Positions 23,370 to 31,806 of a stretch of 64,000 nucleotides of DNA are shown here, piece after piece. Numbering within the stretch: position 1 is the first letter of the stretch; each line of letters starts with the position of its first letter. Made by a program: the position numbers and the translations under genes. The notes under the pieces are model-generated. The model was given only the letters and a program-made list of their open reading frames with translations. It was not told where the DNA came from and made no database searches. The stretch is from Caulobacter sp. 17J80-11 (GTDB lineage: Bacteria; Pseudomonadota; Alphaproteobacteria; Caulobacterales; Caulobacteraceae), in contig NZ_JACSJI010000012.1 of NCBI RefSeq assembly GCF_014349105.1, positions 1-64,000 of the forward strand. Direction: 5' to 3'.

Positions 23370-26050
23370 CCGGATTGTCGGCGGCGAGGGCGGAGACGTC
23401 GGCGCCGCCGACCAGCCGTCACGTGCGCCAGAACGTGAGCCTCCTCGCCGGCCTGCTCGGCGAGGCGATCCGCTATCTCGACGGCGAGGCCGCCGCCGCC
23501 CTGGTCGACGGGGCGCGTACGGCCGCAGCCAAGGGCGAGGCCCGCTTCGACCAGCTCAGTGCAGAGGACGCGGTCTATCTGGCCCGTGCCTTCGCCTGCC
23601 ATGCGATCCTGGGCGCCGTCGCCGAGGACGTCGCGGGCCGCAGGCGACACGCCGAATTCGAAGCCGGTCCGAACGACCGGCCGCTGTCCCTGCCGGCGGC
23701 GGTCGCCGCCTTGAAGGGCGAGGGCGTCTCGGCCGAGGAGATCACTGAGGCGCTAGGGCGGCTGAACGTCGTCCCGGTGCTGACCGCCCATCCCAGCGAA
23801 ATGCGCCGGCGCAGCGTGCTGGACCGCGAGGGCGAGATCTCGCGCCTGCTGTCGCTGCGTCGCCACCACAATCCGCGCGACGTCGACCGCCGCATCCAGG
23901 ACGAGCTGTTCCGCGAGATCGCCATCCTGTGGAAGACCCGCCTGCAGCGGCCCGAGCGCATCACCGTCGACGACGAGGTGCGCAACACCCTCTCGATCGT
24001 GCGCCGTTCGATCCTGCCGGCCCTGGTCGAGCTGTACGAGCGCTGGGCGGTCGAACTGGAGGACGACGACCTGCCGGTGGTCCTGCGACTGGGCTCGTGG
24101 CTGGGCGGCGACCGCGACGGCCACCCGGGCGTCGACGCAGACACGCTTGAGCGGGCGCTGCGCCGCCAGGCCGGTCTGATCCTCGACTTCTACGCCGCCG
24201 AGGTGCGCCGGCTGTCCTCGGACCTGGCCTTCTGTTCGGGCCTGATCAGCGTCTCGCCGGAGGTCGCGGTCATGGCCGAGCGCTCCGGCGAGCACTCCGT
24301 CCACCGCGCCGACGAGCCCTACCGGCGCGCCCTGTGCGGGATGGAGCGGCGTCTGAGCGCCACCCGCGCGCGCCTGTACGGCGAGAAGGTGGCCGGCCCC
24401 TCCTACGACGGTCCGCAGGATTTCATCGCCGACCTGGAGACCGTGCGCGCCTCGCTGGTCGCCAACGGCGGCGAGCGGCTGGTCGGGGCGGCGCTGAAGA
24501 CCCTGCTGAAGATCGCGCGCGCCTGCGGATTCCACCTGATGTCGGTGGACCTGCGCCAGAACGCCGACGTGCACGAGCGGGTGATCGCCGAACTGCTCCA
24601 GAAGGCGTCGCCGGGACCCGACTACCGCACCCTCGACGAGCCCGAACGGGTGCGCCTGCTGCTGCAGGAGCTGGCCCACGAGCGGCCGCTGCGCTCACCC
24701 TTCGCCCGCTATTCCGACGAGACGGAGCGCGAGCTGAAGGTGTTCGACGCCGCCGCCGAGGCCCTGCGCCGGTTCGGCCCGCAGGCGCTGGGCGGCTACA
24801 TCGTTTCCAAGTCGGAGAGCGTCTCCGACATCCTCGAGCCCTACGTGCTGTTCAAGCAGGCCGGCCTGGTGGTCGGCGGGACCGAGCCGGCCGCCTCGCT
24901 GCGGGTCGCGCCCCTGTTCGAGACCATCGACGACCTGGCCCGCGGGCCGCAGGTCATCGCCGACTGGCTGGCCCTGCCTGCCGCCCGCCCGCTGCTGGGC
25001 GAGGCGGCGGTGCAGGAGGTGATGATCGGCTATTCCGACTCCAACAAAGACGGCGGCTATGTCGCCTCGCGCCGGGCGGCGTGGGAGGCGGCCTCGAGCC
25101 TGGCCCAAACCTGCGCGGACGCCGGCGTGCGGCTGCAGCTGTTCCATGGCCGCGGCGGCTCGGTCGGCCGCGGCGGCGGCTCCGCGTCCGAGGCCATGCT
25201 GGCCCAGCCGCCGGGTTCGGTGCGAGGGCGTGTGCGCCTGACCGAGCAGGGCGAGATGATCGCCCGGAAGTTCGGCGACGCACCCACCGCCCGGCGCAAT
25301 CTCGACAGCCTGGTCGCCGCCGTGGCCCTGGCGTCGCAGACGCGCGGCGGGGAGGGGAGGGCGCCTGCGCCCCAGTCCGCCGCCCTGGCCGGCCTGGCGC
25401 AGGAATCCTTCGCCGCCTACCGGGCGCTGGTCTACGACGACCCGGCCTTCGAGGACTTCTTCTGGAGCGCTACCCCGATCGCCGAGATCGCGGGGCTGAA
25501 GATCGGCAGCCGCCCGGCCTCGCGCAGCGCGTCGCGCAGGATCGAGCACCTGCGGGCCATCCCCTGGGTGTTCAGCTGGTCGCAGGCGCGGTTCATGCTG
25601 CCGGGCTGGTACGGCTTCGCCACAGGGGTGCGGCGCTCGGGCCTCTCCACCGCGCGGCTGGGCGACCTCGCCGCCGAGTCGGAGTTCTTCGCCGGCCTGC
25701 TCTCCAACATGGAGCAGGCCTTGGCCCAGAGCGACATGGACGTGGCGGCCCGTTACGCGGCTCTGTTCCCGGACCAGGAGGCGTCGAGGCGCATCTTCGA
25801 CACGATCCGGCGTGAGCACGACGAGGCCTGCGCGCTGGCCTTGGCGGCCCGGGGCGGGACTCGCCTGCTCGACAACCAGCCGCACCTGGCCGAGTCGGTC
25901 GAGCTGGGGGCGGCGGTGCTGGATCCCTTGAACGGCCTGCAACTGGAGCTGCTGGCGCGGCGGCGCCGGGGCGACGAGTCGGCCGCCGTGACGCTGGGCG
26001 TGCAGCTGACGGTCAACGGGATCGCGGCGGGCCTGCGTAACACCGGTTGA
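23354..26050 (+). CDS. ppc: Phosphoenolpyruvate carboxylase
   Basis: An 898-residue enzyme forming oxaloacetate from PEP and bicarbonate. Marks: catalytic His in VLTAHPSEMRRRSVLD, LRLGSWLGGDRDGHPGV, GYSDSNKDGGYVASR, FHGRGGSVGRGGG, and RAIPWVFSWSQARFMLPGW near the C-terminus. All signature regions are intact. It is translationally coupled to kduD (16-base overlap), so it is expressed with the uronate pathway. Growth on uronates yields pyruvate and glyceraldehyde-3-phosphate, and an anaplerotic carboxylase would refill the TCA cycle. The C-terminus ends GIAAGLRNTG, as usual for the family. Confidence 0.95.
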   Translation: MVGALTGLSAARAETSAPPTSRHVRQNVSLLAGLLGEAIRYLDGEAAAALVDGARTAAAKGEARFDQLSAEDAVYLARAFACHAILGAVAEDVAGRRRHAEFEAGPNDRPLSLPAAVAALKGEGVSAEEITEALGRLNVVPVLTAHPSEMRRRSVLDREGEISRLLSLRRHHNPRDVDRRIQDELFREIAILWKTRLQRPERITVDDEVRNTLSIVRRSILPALVELYERWAVELEDDDLPVVLRLGSWLGGDRDGHPGVDADTLERALRRQAGLILDFYAAEVRRLSSDLAFCSGLISVSPEVAVMAERSGEHSVHRADEPYRRALCGMERRLSATRARLYGEKVAGPSYDGPQDFIADLETVRASLVANGGERLVGAALKTLLKIARACGFHLMSVDLRQNADVHERVIAELLQKASPGPDYRTLDEPERVRLLLQELAHERPLRSPFARYSDETERELKVFDAAAEALRRFGPQALGGYIVSKSESVSDILEPYVLFKQAGLVVGGTEPAASLRVAPLFETIDDLARGPQVIADWLALPAARPLLGEAAVQEVMIGYSDSNKDGGYVASRRAAWEAASSLAQTCADAGVRLQLFHGRGGSVGRGGGSASEAMLAQPPGSVRGRVRLTEQGEMIARKFGDAPTARRNLDSLVAAVALASQTRGGEGRAPAPQSAALAGLAQESFAAYRALVYDDPAFEDFFWSATPIAEIAGLKIGSRPASRSASRRIEHLRAIPWVFSWSQARFMLPGWYGFATGVRRSGLSTARLGDLAAESEFFAGLLSNMEQALAQSDMDVAARYAALFPDQEASRRIFDTIRREHDEACALALAARGGTRLLDNQPHLAESVELGAAVLDPLNGLQLELLARRRRGDESAAVTLGVQLTVNGIAAGLRNTG

Positions 26051-26136
26051 TCACATCTGTGGCGGTTGTGTGACAGTCTGGTCGTTTCCCGACGGCCCCG
26101 CTCTTGCCACTTTCCAGACTCAAGCGTTAGGGTGAT

Positions 26137-26150
26137 TGATACCGGTGTCA
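26137..26150. promoter_or_regulatory. LacI-type operator, site 4 (TonB receptor promoter, distal)
   Basis: TGATACCGGTGTCA, one mismatch from the perfect palindrome. TTGATA at 26136-26141 could serve as a -35 element overlapping it. Centre-to-centre distance to site 5 is 34 bases. Confidence 0.85.
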
Positions 26151-26170
26151 GAAGAACACGCCTCGCCGAT

Positions 26171-26184
26171 TGACACCGGTGTCA
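26171..26184. promoter_or_regulatory. LacI-type operator, site 5 (TonB receptor promoter, proximal)
   Basis: TGACACCGGTGTCA, a perfect 14-base palindrome and the best copy in the window. A consensus -35 hexamer TTGACA (26170-26175) is embedded in its left half. It lies 109 bases upstream of the receptor ATG. Confidence 0.9.
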
Positions 26185-26293
26185 GAACGAGCGGGGCACA
26201 GGGACGAGCGTCGACGTCTTTCTAAGACGTGATGCGGGAACATCATCCGTCGAGCGTGCGAGTCACGTACGGCGGGCGCGAGGGGGGATTTAT

Positions 26294-29293
26294 ATGTCCA
26301 AGTTCACTGAGCGGCGCGCGCGCGCGCTACGATACGGCGTCGCCGTTTCCGTGATCGCCGCCGCCATGGGCGTGGCCGGCGCGGCCGCGGCCCAGAGCGC
26401 GCCGGCCGACGACGCCGAGAGCTCCGTCGAAGAAGTGGTGGTCACCGGCTTCCGCGGCAGCCTGCGCCAGGCCATCGACGTCAAGCGCCAGGAAACCGGT
26501 GTCGTCGACGCCATCATGGCCGAAGACATCGCCGACTTCCCCGACCTGAACCTGGCGGAATCGATCCAGCGCGTCCCGGGCGTCGCGATCGACCGTGACG
26601 CCGGCGAAGGTCGTTCGATCACCGTCCGCGGCCTGAGCGCCGACTTCACCCGCACCCGCATCAACGGCATGGAGGCCCAGGCCACCACCGGCGGCACCGA
26701 CAGCTCCGGCGGCGCCAACCGCGGCCGCGGCTTCGACTTCAACGTCTTCGCGTCGGATCTCTTCAACAGCATCAAGATCTCGAAGACCGCCGCGGCCGAG
26801 ACCGAAGAGGGCTCGCTCGGCGCTACGGTCGACCTGCAGACCTCGCGTCCGTTCGACTACAAAGACTTCACCATGGCCGGGTCGGCCCAGTACGGCTACA
26901 ACGACCTGTCGCAGGAATACGACCCGCGCCTGGCCTTCCTGATCAGCGACCGCTTCGCGGACGGCAAGTTCGGCGCCCTGCTGTCGGTGGCCTACGGCAA
27001 GCGCAACCTGATCGAAGAGGGTTACAGCTCGGTGCGTTGGGACAACGGTCCCAGCAGCGGCGGCTTCTGCAGCCCCGTCGGCCACGTGCCGATCAACCCG
27101 ACCGGCAGCTCCAACGGGGCCAGCGCCACCAACTGCTCCACCGGCAACCCGCGTCTGGCGAACACCCCCGGCAACCAGGCGATCTACGATCTGGCCACCG
27201 GCACCACGGCGTCGCCGGTGTTCCACCCGCGCCTGCCGCGTTACGGGCGTCTGACCCACTCGCAGGATCGCCTCGGCGTCACCGGCGCCCTGCAGTGGCG
27301 CCCGGCCGACTCCACCCTGATCAGCTACGAGCTGCTGTATTCGAAGCTCGACGCCACCCGTCAGGAAGACTTCCTCGAGGCCCTGTCGTTCAGCCGTAAC
27401 GCCTCGGCCGGCGGCAAGACCCAGATCAACGTGCTGGACGCCGCGGTCGACAACGGCATGCTGGTCTACGGCCTGTTCGACAATGTCGACGTGCGCTCGG
27501 AGTCCCGCTACGACGAGCTGTCGACCGAGTTCACCCAGCACACCCTGTCGCTGGAGCACGACTTCACCGACAGCCTGCACGCCAAGGCCTATGTCGGCCA
27601 GGCGGTGTCGGACTTCAGCAACCCGATCCAGACCACGGTCACCTTCGACCGGACGAACACCGACGGCTATTCGTGGGATTACCGGCAGAACAGCAACCTG
27701 CCGCTGATCGACTACGGCTTCGACGTCACCGATCCGACCGCCTGGTCGTGGATCGGCGCCGGCGCGCCGGCCACCGCCCTGCCGACCTCGGAAATCCGCC
27801 TGCGTCCGAACGGGGTGAAGACCACCTTCCGCACCGCCCAGTTCGACCTGGCCTGGGATGTCGAGGACAACGTCACGCTGAAGACCGGCGTGAACTACAA
27901 GACCTTCCAGTCGGACTCGTACGACTTCCGCCGGACCCTGGAGACCTCCGTGCCGGCGCTGCCGGCCGGCACGACCCTGGCCGACATCTCGAACGTGCTG
28001 ACCGGCTTCGGCCGCAACCTGGGCGCGCCGTCCGGCATCGACACGGCGTGGCTGCGTCCTGACCTCAACGCGATCGCGGACCTCTACAATATCTATTGTA
28101 ACTGCGACACCGGCGTGCCGGGCGGCGACTTCCGCCTGACCAGCATCACCAACGGCAACGCCCGCGGCGGCAACCGCTCCGTCGAGGAGAAGGACCTCGC
28201 CGCCTACGTCCAGGTCGACTTCCGCACCGACCTGCCGATCTGGGACATGGGCCTGCGCGGCAACTTCGGCATTCGCCAGGCGAAGACCGAGATCTACGCC
28301 GAGGGCTACAGCTCGCAGGGCGGCGGCACCCTGGTGTGGGGCAAGCACGACTACACCGACACCCTGCCGTCGCTGAACCTGGCCCTGGACGTGACCGACG
28401 ACATCGTGGTCCGCTTCGGCGCCGCGAAGGTCATGGCGCGCCCGCAGATCGGCAACACCCTGGCCGGGACCAACTACCTGGTGCCGACCACCTCGCTGGC
28501 CACCACCGGCACGACCTACACCGCCAGCAAGGGCAACGTGGAGCTGGAGCCGTTCCGCGCCAACACCCTCGACCTCAGCTTCGAGTGGTACTTCGCGCCG
28601 GAATCGCTCTTCTCGGTGGCGCTGTTCTACAAGGACATCGACTCCTACATCCAACTGCAGCGCCAGGACCTGCTGTACTCCCAGCTGAGCACGATCGATC
28701 CGGTCGCGTTCGACCCGGCGTTCTGCCCGGGGCCGATCCCGGGCGACCCGGCCAAGTGCTCCGCCAACTCGACCTTCCAGTACACCACGGCCTTCAACAC
28801 CGAAGGCGGGCCGCTGAAGGGCTACGAGATCAGCTTCCAGCAGCCGTTCACCTTCCTGCCGGGCCCGTTCGACGGCCTGGGCGTGCAACTGAACTACACG
28901 CACGTCGAGTCCGAGATCGACTACTGCGCCAACGCGCTCTGCACGACCGTCATCACCAACGACATGGCCAGCCTGTCGCCGGAATCCTACAACGCGACGC
29001 TGTATTACGAGACCGACAAGCTCAGCGCGCGCGTCTCGGCGGCGTCCCGCGAAGGTTATCTGCAGAACGTTCCTGGGCGTAACAACAACTCCCTGGAAGG
29101 CAAGCAGGGCACCTTCAACGTCGACGTGTCGGCTTCGTATCGGTTCACCGACAACTTCACCGTGACGTTCGAAGGTCTGAACCTGACCGACGAGTTCAAC
29201 GCCCAGTGGGTGGGCGACGAAACGCGCGAAAGCACGTCCGTCTATCACCACACCGGTCGCCAGTACTACTTCGGCTTCCGTTACAAGTACTAA
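26294..29293 (+). CDS. TonB-dependent receptor, Xanthomonas/Caulobacter type
   Basis: A 999-residue outer-membrane receptor. Signal peptide to ~AAAAQS (residue 36), then the TonB-box-like SSVEEVVVTGFRGSLRQAID, a plug domain (LAESIQRVPGVAIDRDAGEGRSITVRGLSADFTRTRINGM region), and a C-terminal barrel ending YYFGFRYKY with the terminal aromatic. No N-terminal signalling domain is seen. Its promoter carries two copies of the uronate operator, so it probably imports pectin oligosaccharides. It stands alone between ppc (243 bases) and a terminator. Confidence 0.93.
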   Translation: MSKFTERRARALRYGVAVSVIAAAMGVAGAAAAQSAPADDAESSVEEVVVTGFRGSLRQAIDVKRQETGVVDAIMAEDIADFPDLNLAESIQRVPGVAIDRDAGEGRSITVRGLSADFTRTRINGMEAQATTGGTDSSGGANRGRGFDFNVFASDLFNSIKISKTAAAETEEGSLGATVDLQTSRPFDYKDFTMAGSAQYGYNDLSQEYDPRLAFLISDRFADGKFGALLSVAYGKRNLIEEGYSSVRWDNGPSSGGFCSPVGHVPINPTGSSNGASATNCSTGNPRLANTPGNQAIYDLATGTTASPVFHPRLPRYGRLTHSQDRLGVTGALQWRPADSTLISYELLYSKLDATRQEDFLEALSFSRNASAGGKTQINVLDAAVDNGMLVYGLFDNVDVRSESRYDELSTEFTQHTLSLEHDFTDSLHAKAYVGQAVSDFSNPIQTTVTFDRTNTDGYSWDYRQNSNLPLIDYGFDVTDPTAWSWIGAGAPATALPTSEIRLRPNGVKTTFRTAQFDLAWDVEDNVTLKTGVNYKTFQSDSYDFRRTLETSVPALPAGTTLADISNVLTGFGRNLGAPSGIDTAWLRPDLNAIADLYNIYCNCDTGVPGGDFRLTSITNGNARGGNRSVEEKDLAAYVQVDFRTDLPIWDMGLRGNFGIRQAKTEIYAEGYSSQGGGTLVWGKHDYTDTLPSLNLALDVTDDIVVRFGAAKVMARPQIGNTLAGTNYLVPTTSLATTGTTYTASKGNVELEPFRANTLDLSFEWYFAPESLFSVALFYKDIDSYIQLQRQDLLYSQLSTIDPVAFDPAFCPGPIPGDPAKCSANSTFQYTTAFNTEGGPLKGYEISFQQPFTFLPGPFDGLGVQLNYTHVESEIDYCANALCTTVITNDMASLSPESYNATLYYETDKLSARVSAASREGYLQNVPGRNNNSLEGKQGTFNVDVSASYRFTDNFTVTFEGLNLTDEFNAQWVGDETRESTSVYHHTGRQYYFGFRYKY

Positions 29294-29320
29294 GCGTACC
29301 CGTTTCCTCCTGAAACGAGA

Positions 29321-29358
29321 GGGGGCGTCGGGTTCGTCCTGACGCCCCTTACTTTTTG
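29321..29358 (+). terminator. Rho-independent terminator of the TonB receptor gene
   Basis: GGGGGCGTC (29321-29329) pairs with GACGCCCC (29341-29348) and is followed by TTACTTTTTG. It lies 28 bases past the receptor stop and separates it from kdgK. Confidence 0.87.
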
Positions 29359-29403
29359 CCCGCGGCCCGTCAGTCTGGGCCGTTCTTTCGAGGAGCGCTT
29401 CGC

Positions 29404-30429
29404 GTGAACCCGTCCCGAGACGTCGTCTGCTTCGGCGAGGTGCTGATCCGCCTCACGGCGCCGGGAGCCGAGCTTCTGCTCCAGTCCAAGCGGCTGGAGG
29501 TCTGCTTCGGAGGAGCGGAGGCGAACCTGGCGGTGTCCCTGGCCCGCTTCGGCTGGCGCGCCGGGGTCGCCAGCGTGCTGCCCGACAACGCCCTGGGCCG
29601 CGCCGCTCTGGACGAACTGCGCCGCTATGGCGTGGATGTCTCCGGCCTGCGCTTCGCCGAGGGGCGCATGGGCCTCTACTTCCTCCAGCCCGGCGCGGTG
29701 CTGCGCCCGGCCGAAATCACCTACGACCGTGCGGGCTCGGCCTTCGCCGAGGCCCCGGCCGACCTGATCGACTGGGACCGCGAGCTGGCTGGTGTTCAAT
29801 GGCTGCACCTGTCGGGCGTGACGCCGGCGGTCGGTCCGAACTCCGCCGCCGCGGCGCTGAACGCCGTGGCCGCCGCCCGTCGCCAGGGCGTGAAGGTCTC
29901 CTTCGACGGCAACTACCGCGCCAAGCTCTGGGCCGCGTGGAAGGGCGACGGGCCGGCGGTGCTGAAGGAGCTGATGTCGGGCGCCGACCTCGCCTTCGTC
30001 GACGACCGCGACATCGCGCTGGTGCTGGGCCGCGCCTTCACCGACGAGGACGCGGCCGCGCGCCGGAGAGCCGCCGCCGAGGCCGCCTTCGACGCCTTCC
30101 CGCATCTGCGGCGCATGGCCTCGACCTTCCGGACCACCCACGGCGTCGACCACCACGAGCTGTCGGGCGTCATGTTCACCCGCGGGGGCGGGGAGGTGCG
30201 TACCGGATCCTTCCACCTGACCGGCGTGGTCGACCGCATCGGCGGCGGCGACGCCTTCGCGGCCGGCCTGATGCACGGCCTGCTGTCGGGGATGGACGAC
30301 CGCGCCGCCCTCGACTTCGGGGTCGCGGCCGGTTGCCTGAAGCACGCCGTCCCCGGCGATTTCAATCTGGTCGGCGCCGCCGAGGTCGAGGCGCTCCTCG
30401 CCGGCGGCGGCCTCGACGTCCGGCGCTGA
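29404..30429 (+). CDS. kdgK: 2-keto-3-deoxygluconate kinase (PfkB family)
   Basis: A 341-residue ribokinase-fold kinase that phosphorylates KDG to KDPG. PfkB signatures: VCFGEVLIRLTAPG at the start, FGGAEANLAVSLARFGW at ~36-52, SFDGNYRAKLW in the middle, and the ATP/catalytic motif DRIGGGDAFAAGLMHGLL with the base Asp near residue 284. GTG 29404 has GAGGAG 7 bases upstream. No uronate operator was found at its promoter; the receptor terminator is just upstream. The HTH gene starts 10 bases after its stop and is probably cotranscribed. Confidence 0.9.
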   Translation: MNPSRDVVCFGEVLIRLTAPGAELLLQSKRLEVCFGGAEANLAVSLARFGWRAGVASVLPDNALGRAALDELRRYGVDVSGLRFAEGRMGLYFLQPGAVLRPAEITYDRAGSAFAEAPADLIDWDRELAGVQWLHLSGVTPAVGPNSAAAALNAVAAARRQGVKVSFDGNYRAKLWAAWKGDGPAVLKELMSGADLAFVDDRDIALVLGRAFTDEDAAARRRAAAEAAFDAFPHLRRMASTFRTTHGVDHHELSGVMFTRGGGEVRTGSFHLTGVVDRIGGGDAFAAGLMHGLLSGMDDRAALDFGVAAGCLKHAVPGDFNLVGAAEVEALLAGGGLDVRR

Positions 30430-30439
30430 GCACTTCCCC

Positions 30440-30697
30440 ATGCCCAAGTCCGTATTCACCGACGCCTACCGCCTCCTCATCGAGGACCTGGTCGCCGCAA
30501 GGCGCGCCAAGAAGGTCAGCCAGGCCGAGCTGGCGTCGCGGCTCGCCAAGGTGAAGTCCTTCATCGCCAAGGTCGAACGCCGCGGCCGCCGCCTCGACGT
30601 GCTGGAGTTCTGCGCCGTCTCGCGCGCGCTCGGCTACGACGAGTCCGAACTGCTGGCCCGCGTGGTCGCCAGGCTGCCCCGCGAAATCGAGATCTGA
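30440..30697 (+). CDS. XRE-family HTH regulator, 85 aa
   Basis: A single Cro/C1-type helix-turn-helix fills the protein: LIEDLVAARRAKKVSQAELASRL, then SFIAKVERRGRRLDVLEF. Such minimal XRE proteins often regulate a neighbouring gene or act as antitoxins. It sits 10 bases after kdgK and 113 bases before the ParD-like gene, so it could bind the inverted repeat at 30777-30801; this is a guess from position. ATG 30440 is preceded by only a weak GAG. Confidence 0.82.
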   Translation: MPKSVFTDAYRLLIEDLVAARRAKKVSQAELASRLAKVKSFIAKVERRGRRLDVLEFCAVSRALGYDESELLARVVARLPREIEI

Positions 30698-30776
30698 TCG
30701 CGCAGGGGACCGCCGCCTGACCGGCTTCCTGCCGCGAACGCGTCGCCCCTTGTCGCGCCCGGAGCGCGGCTATATG

Positions 30777-30801
30777 TCGAATATACGTTTCGTATATTCG
30801 A
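30777..30801. promoter_or_regulatory. Perfect 11-bp inverted repeat upstream of the ParD-like/map pair (likely operator)
   Basis: TCGAATATACG, loop TTT, CGTATATTCGA: a perfect palindrome, strikingly AT-rich for this genome, ending 9 bases before the ParD-like start. Its position over the translation start region and its symmetry fit a dimeric-repressor operator, plausibly for autoregulation by the ParD-like protein. A promoter -10 (TATATG just upstream) may overlap it. Confidence 0.75.
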
Positions 30802-30810
30802 GGGCGGCCC

Positions 30811-31023
30811 GTGGGCATCGTGAACATCGAGGACGAGCTGCACGAGCAGCTGCGCCGGGCCAGCAAGGCGTCCTACCGGTCGATCAACGGCCAGGCGGCG
30901 TTCTGGATCAGGATCGGCATGCTCTGCGAGCTGAACCCGGAGCTCACCTTCCAGGAGCTGGTCGCGCGCGAGCTGAAGGCGGCCGGCGTCGACGCGCCGG
31001 ATCTCGCGCCGGCCGTCCCATGA
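30811..31023 (+). CDS. ParD-like antitoxin-family protein
   Basis: A 70-residue protein of the ParD-like (ribbon-helix-helix) family: IVNIEDELHEQLRRASKASY, RSINGQAAFWIRIGMLCELNPELTF. Such proteins are annotated as type II antitoxins, but no ParE toxin is nearby; the partner gene is methionine aminopeptidase, whose start overlaps this stop (ATGA). GTG 30811 is the start. It probably represses its own promoter through the inverted repeat at 30777-30801. Confidence 0.83.
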   Translation: MGIVNIEDELHEQLRRASKASYRSINGQAAFWIRIGMLCELNPELTFQELVARELKAAGVDAPDLAPAVP

Positions 31024-31790
31024 CCAAGACCCCGGCCGAGGTCGAGCTGATGGCCGACGCGGGGCGCCTGCTGGCCTCGGTGTTCGCGCACCTCGACGCC
31101 CTGCCGCTGGCGGGCCTGAGCACGCTGCAGGTCAACGACCTGGTCGAGGCCTTCATCGTCGGGCGGCTGGGCGCCCGGCCGGCCAGCAAGGGCCAGTACG
31201 GCTACGGCTTCGTGCTGAACAGTTCGTGCAACGAGGTCGTCTGCCACGGCGTGCCGTCCGCAGACGAGGTCCTGCGGGACGGCGACATCGTCAACTTCGA
31301 CATCACGCTGGAGAAGCACGGCTTCATCGCCGACTCCAGCAAGACCTACCTGATCGGCGACGTGGCCCCCGTGGCCCGGCGGCTGGTCCGCGCCACCTAC
31401 GAGGCCATGTGGCAGGGCATCCGCGCCGTGCGCCCGGGCGCGAAGCTGGGCGACATCGGCCATGCCGTCGAGCGCCACGCCAAGCGCAACGGCTATTCGG
31501 TCGTGCGCGACTACTGCGGCCACGGCATCGGGCGCGAGATGCACGAGGCGCCGCAGGTGCTGCACTTCGGACGGCCGGGCACGGGCCTCACCCTGCGCGA
31601 GGGCATGGTCTTCACCATCGAACCCATGCTGAACCAGGGCCGCCGCGCGGTCCGCACCGAAGACGACGGCTGGACGGTGGTCACCAGCGACGGAAAGCTC
31701 TCCGCCCAGTTCGAACACACGGTCGCGGTCACCCGCGACGGCGTGCGCGTTCTGACCCTGCGGCCGGAGGAGGGCAGGGCGGCGGCGTAG
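31020..31790 (+). CDS. map: Methionine aminopeptidase, type I
   Basis: A 256-residue metalloprotease that removes N-terminal Met. Metal ligands are seen in order: NFDITLEKHGFIADSS (two Asp), GHGIGREMHEAP (His), FTIEPML (Glu) and SAQFEHTVAV (Glu), with the substrate His in EVVCHGVPS. There is no N-terminal zinc-finger extension. It overlaps the ParD-like gene by four bases, so expression is tied to that regulator. Genomes usually carry another, housekeeping map elsewhere, so this may be an accessory copy. Confidence 0.93.
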   Translation: MTKTPAEVELMADAGRLLASVFAHLDALPLAGLSTLQVNDLVEAFIVGRLGARPASKGQYGYGFVLNSSCNEVVCHGVPSADEVLRDGDIVNFDITLEKHGFIADSSKTYLIGDVAPVARRLVRATYEAMWQGIRAVRPGAKLGDIGHAVERHAKRNGYSVVRDYCGHGIGREMHEAPQVLHFGRPGTGLTLREGMVFTIEPMLNQGRRAVRTEDDGWTVVTSDGKLSAQFEHTVAVTRDGVRVLTLRPEEGRAAA

Positions 31791-31806
31791 GCGGGTGCGC
31801 CCCCGC

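Noticed and set aside
26491-26504. GGAAACCGGTGTCG, an operator-like sequence inside the TonB receptor coding region
   Set aside because: It has several mismatches, is 200 bases inside the gene, and the codons are ordinary for this region. Probably chance, though it could be an auxiliary site.
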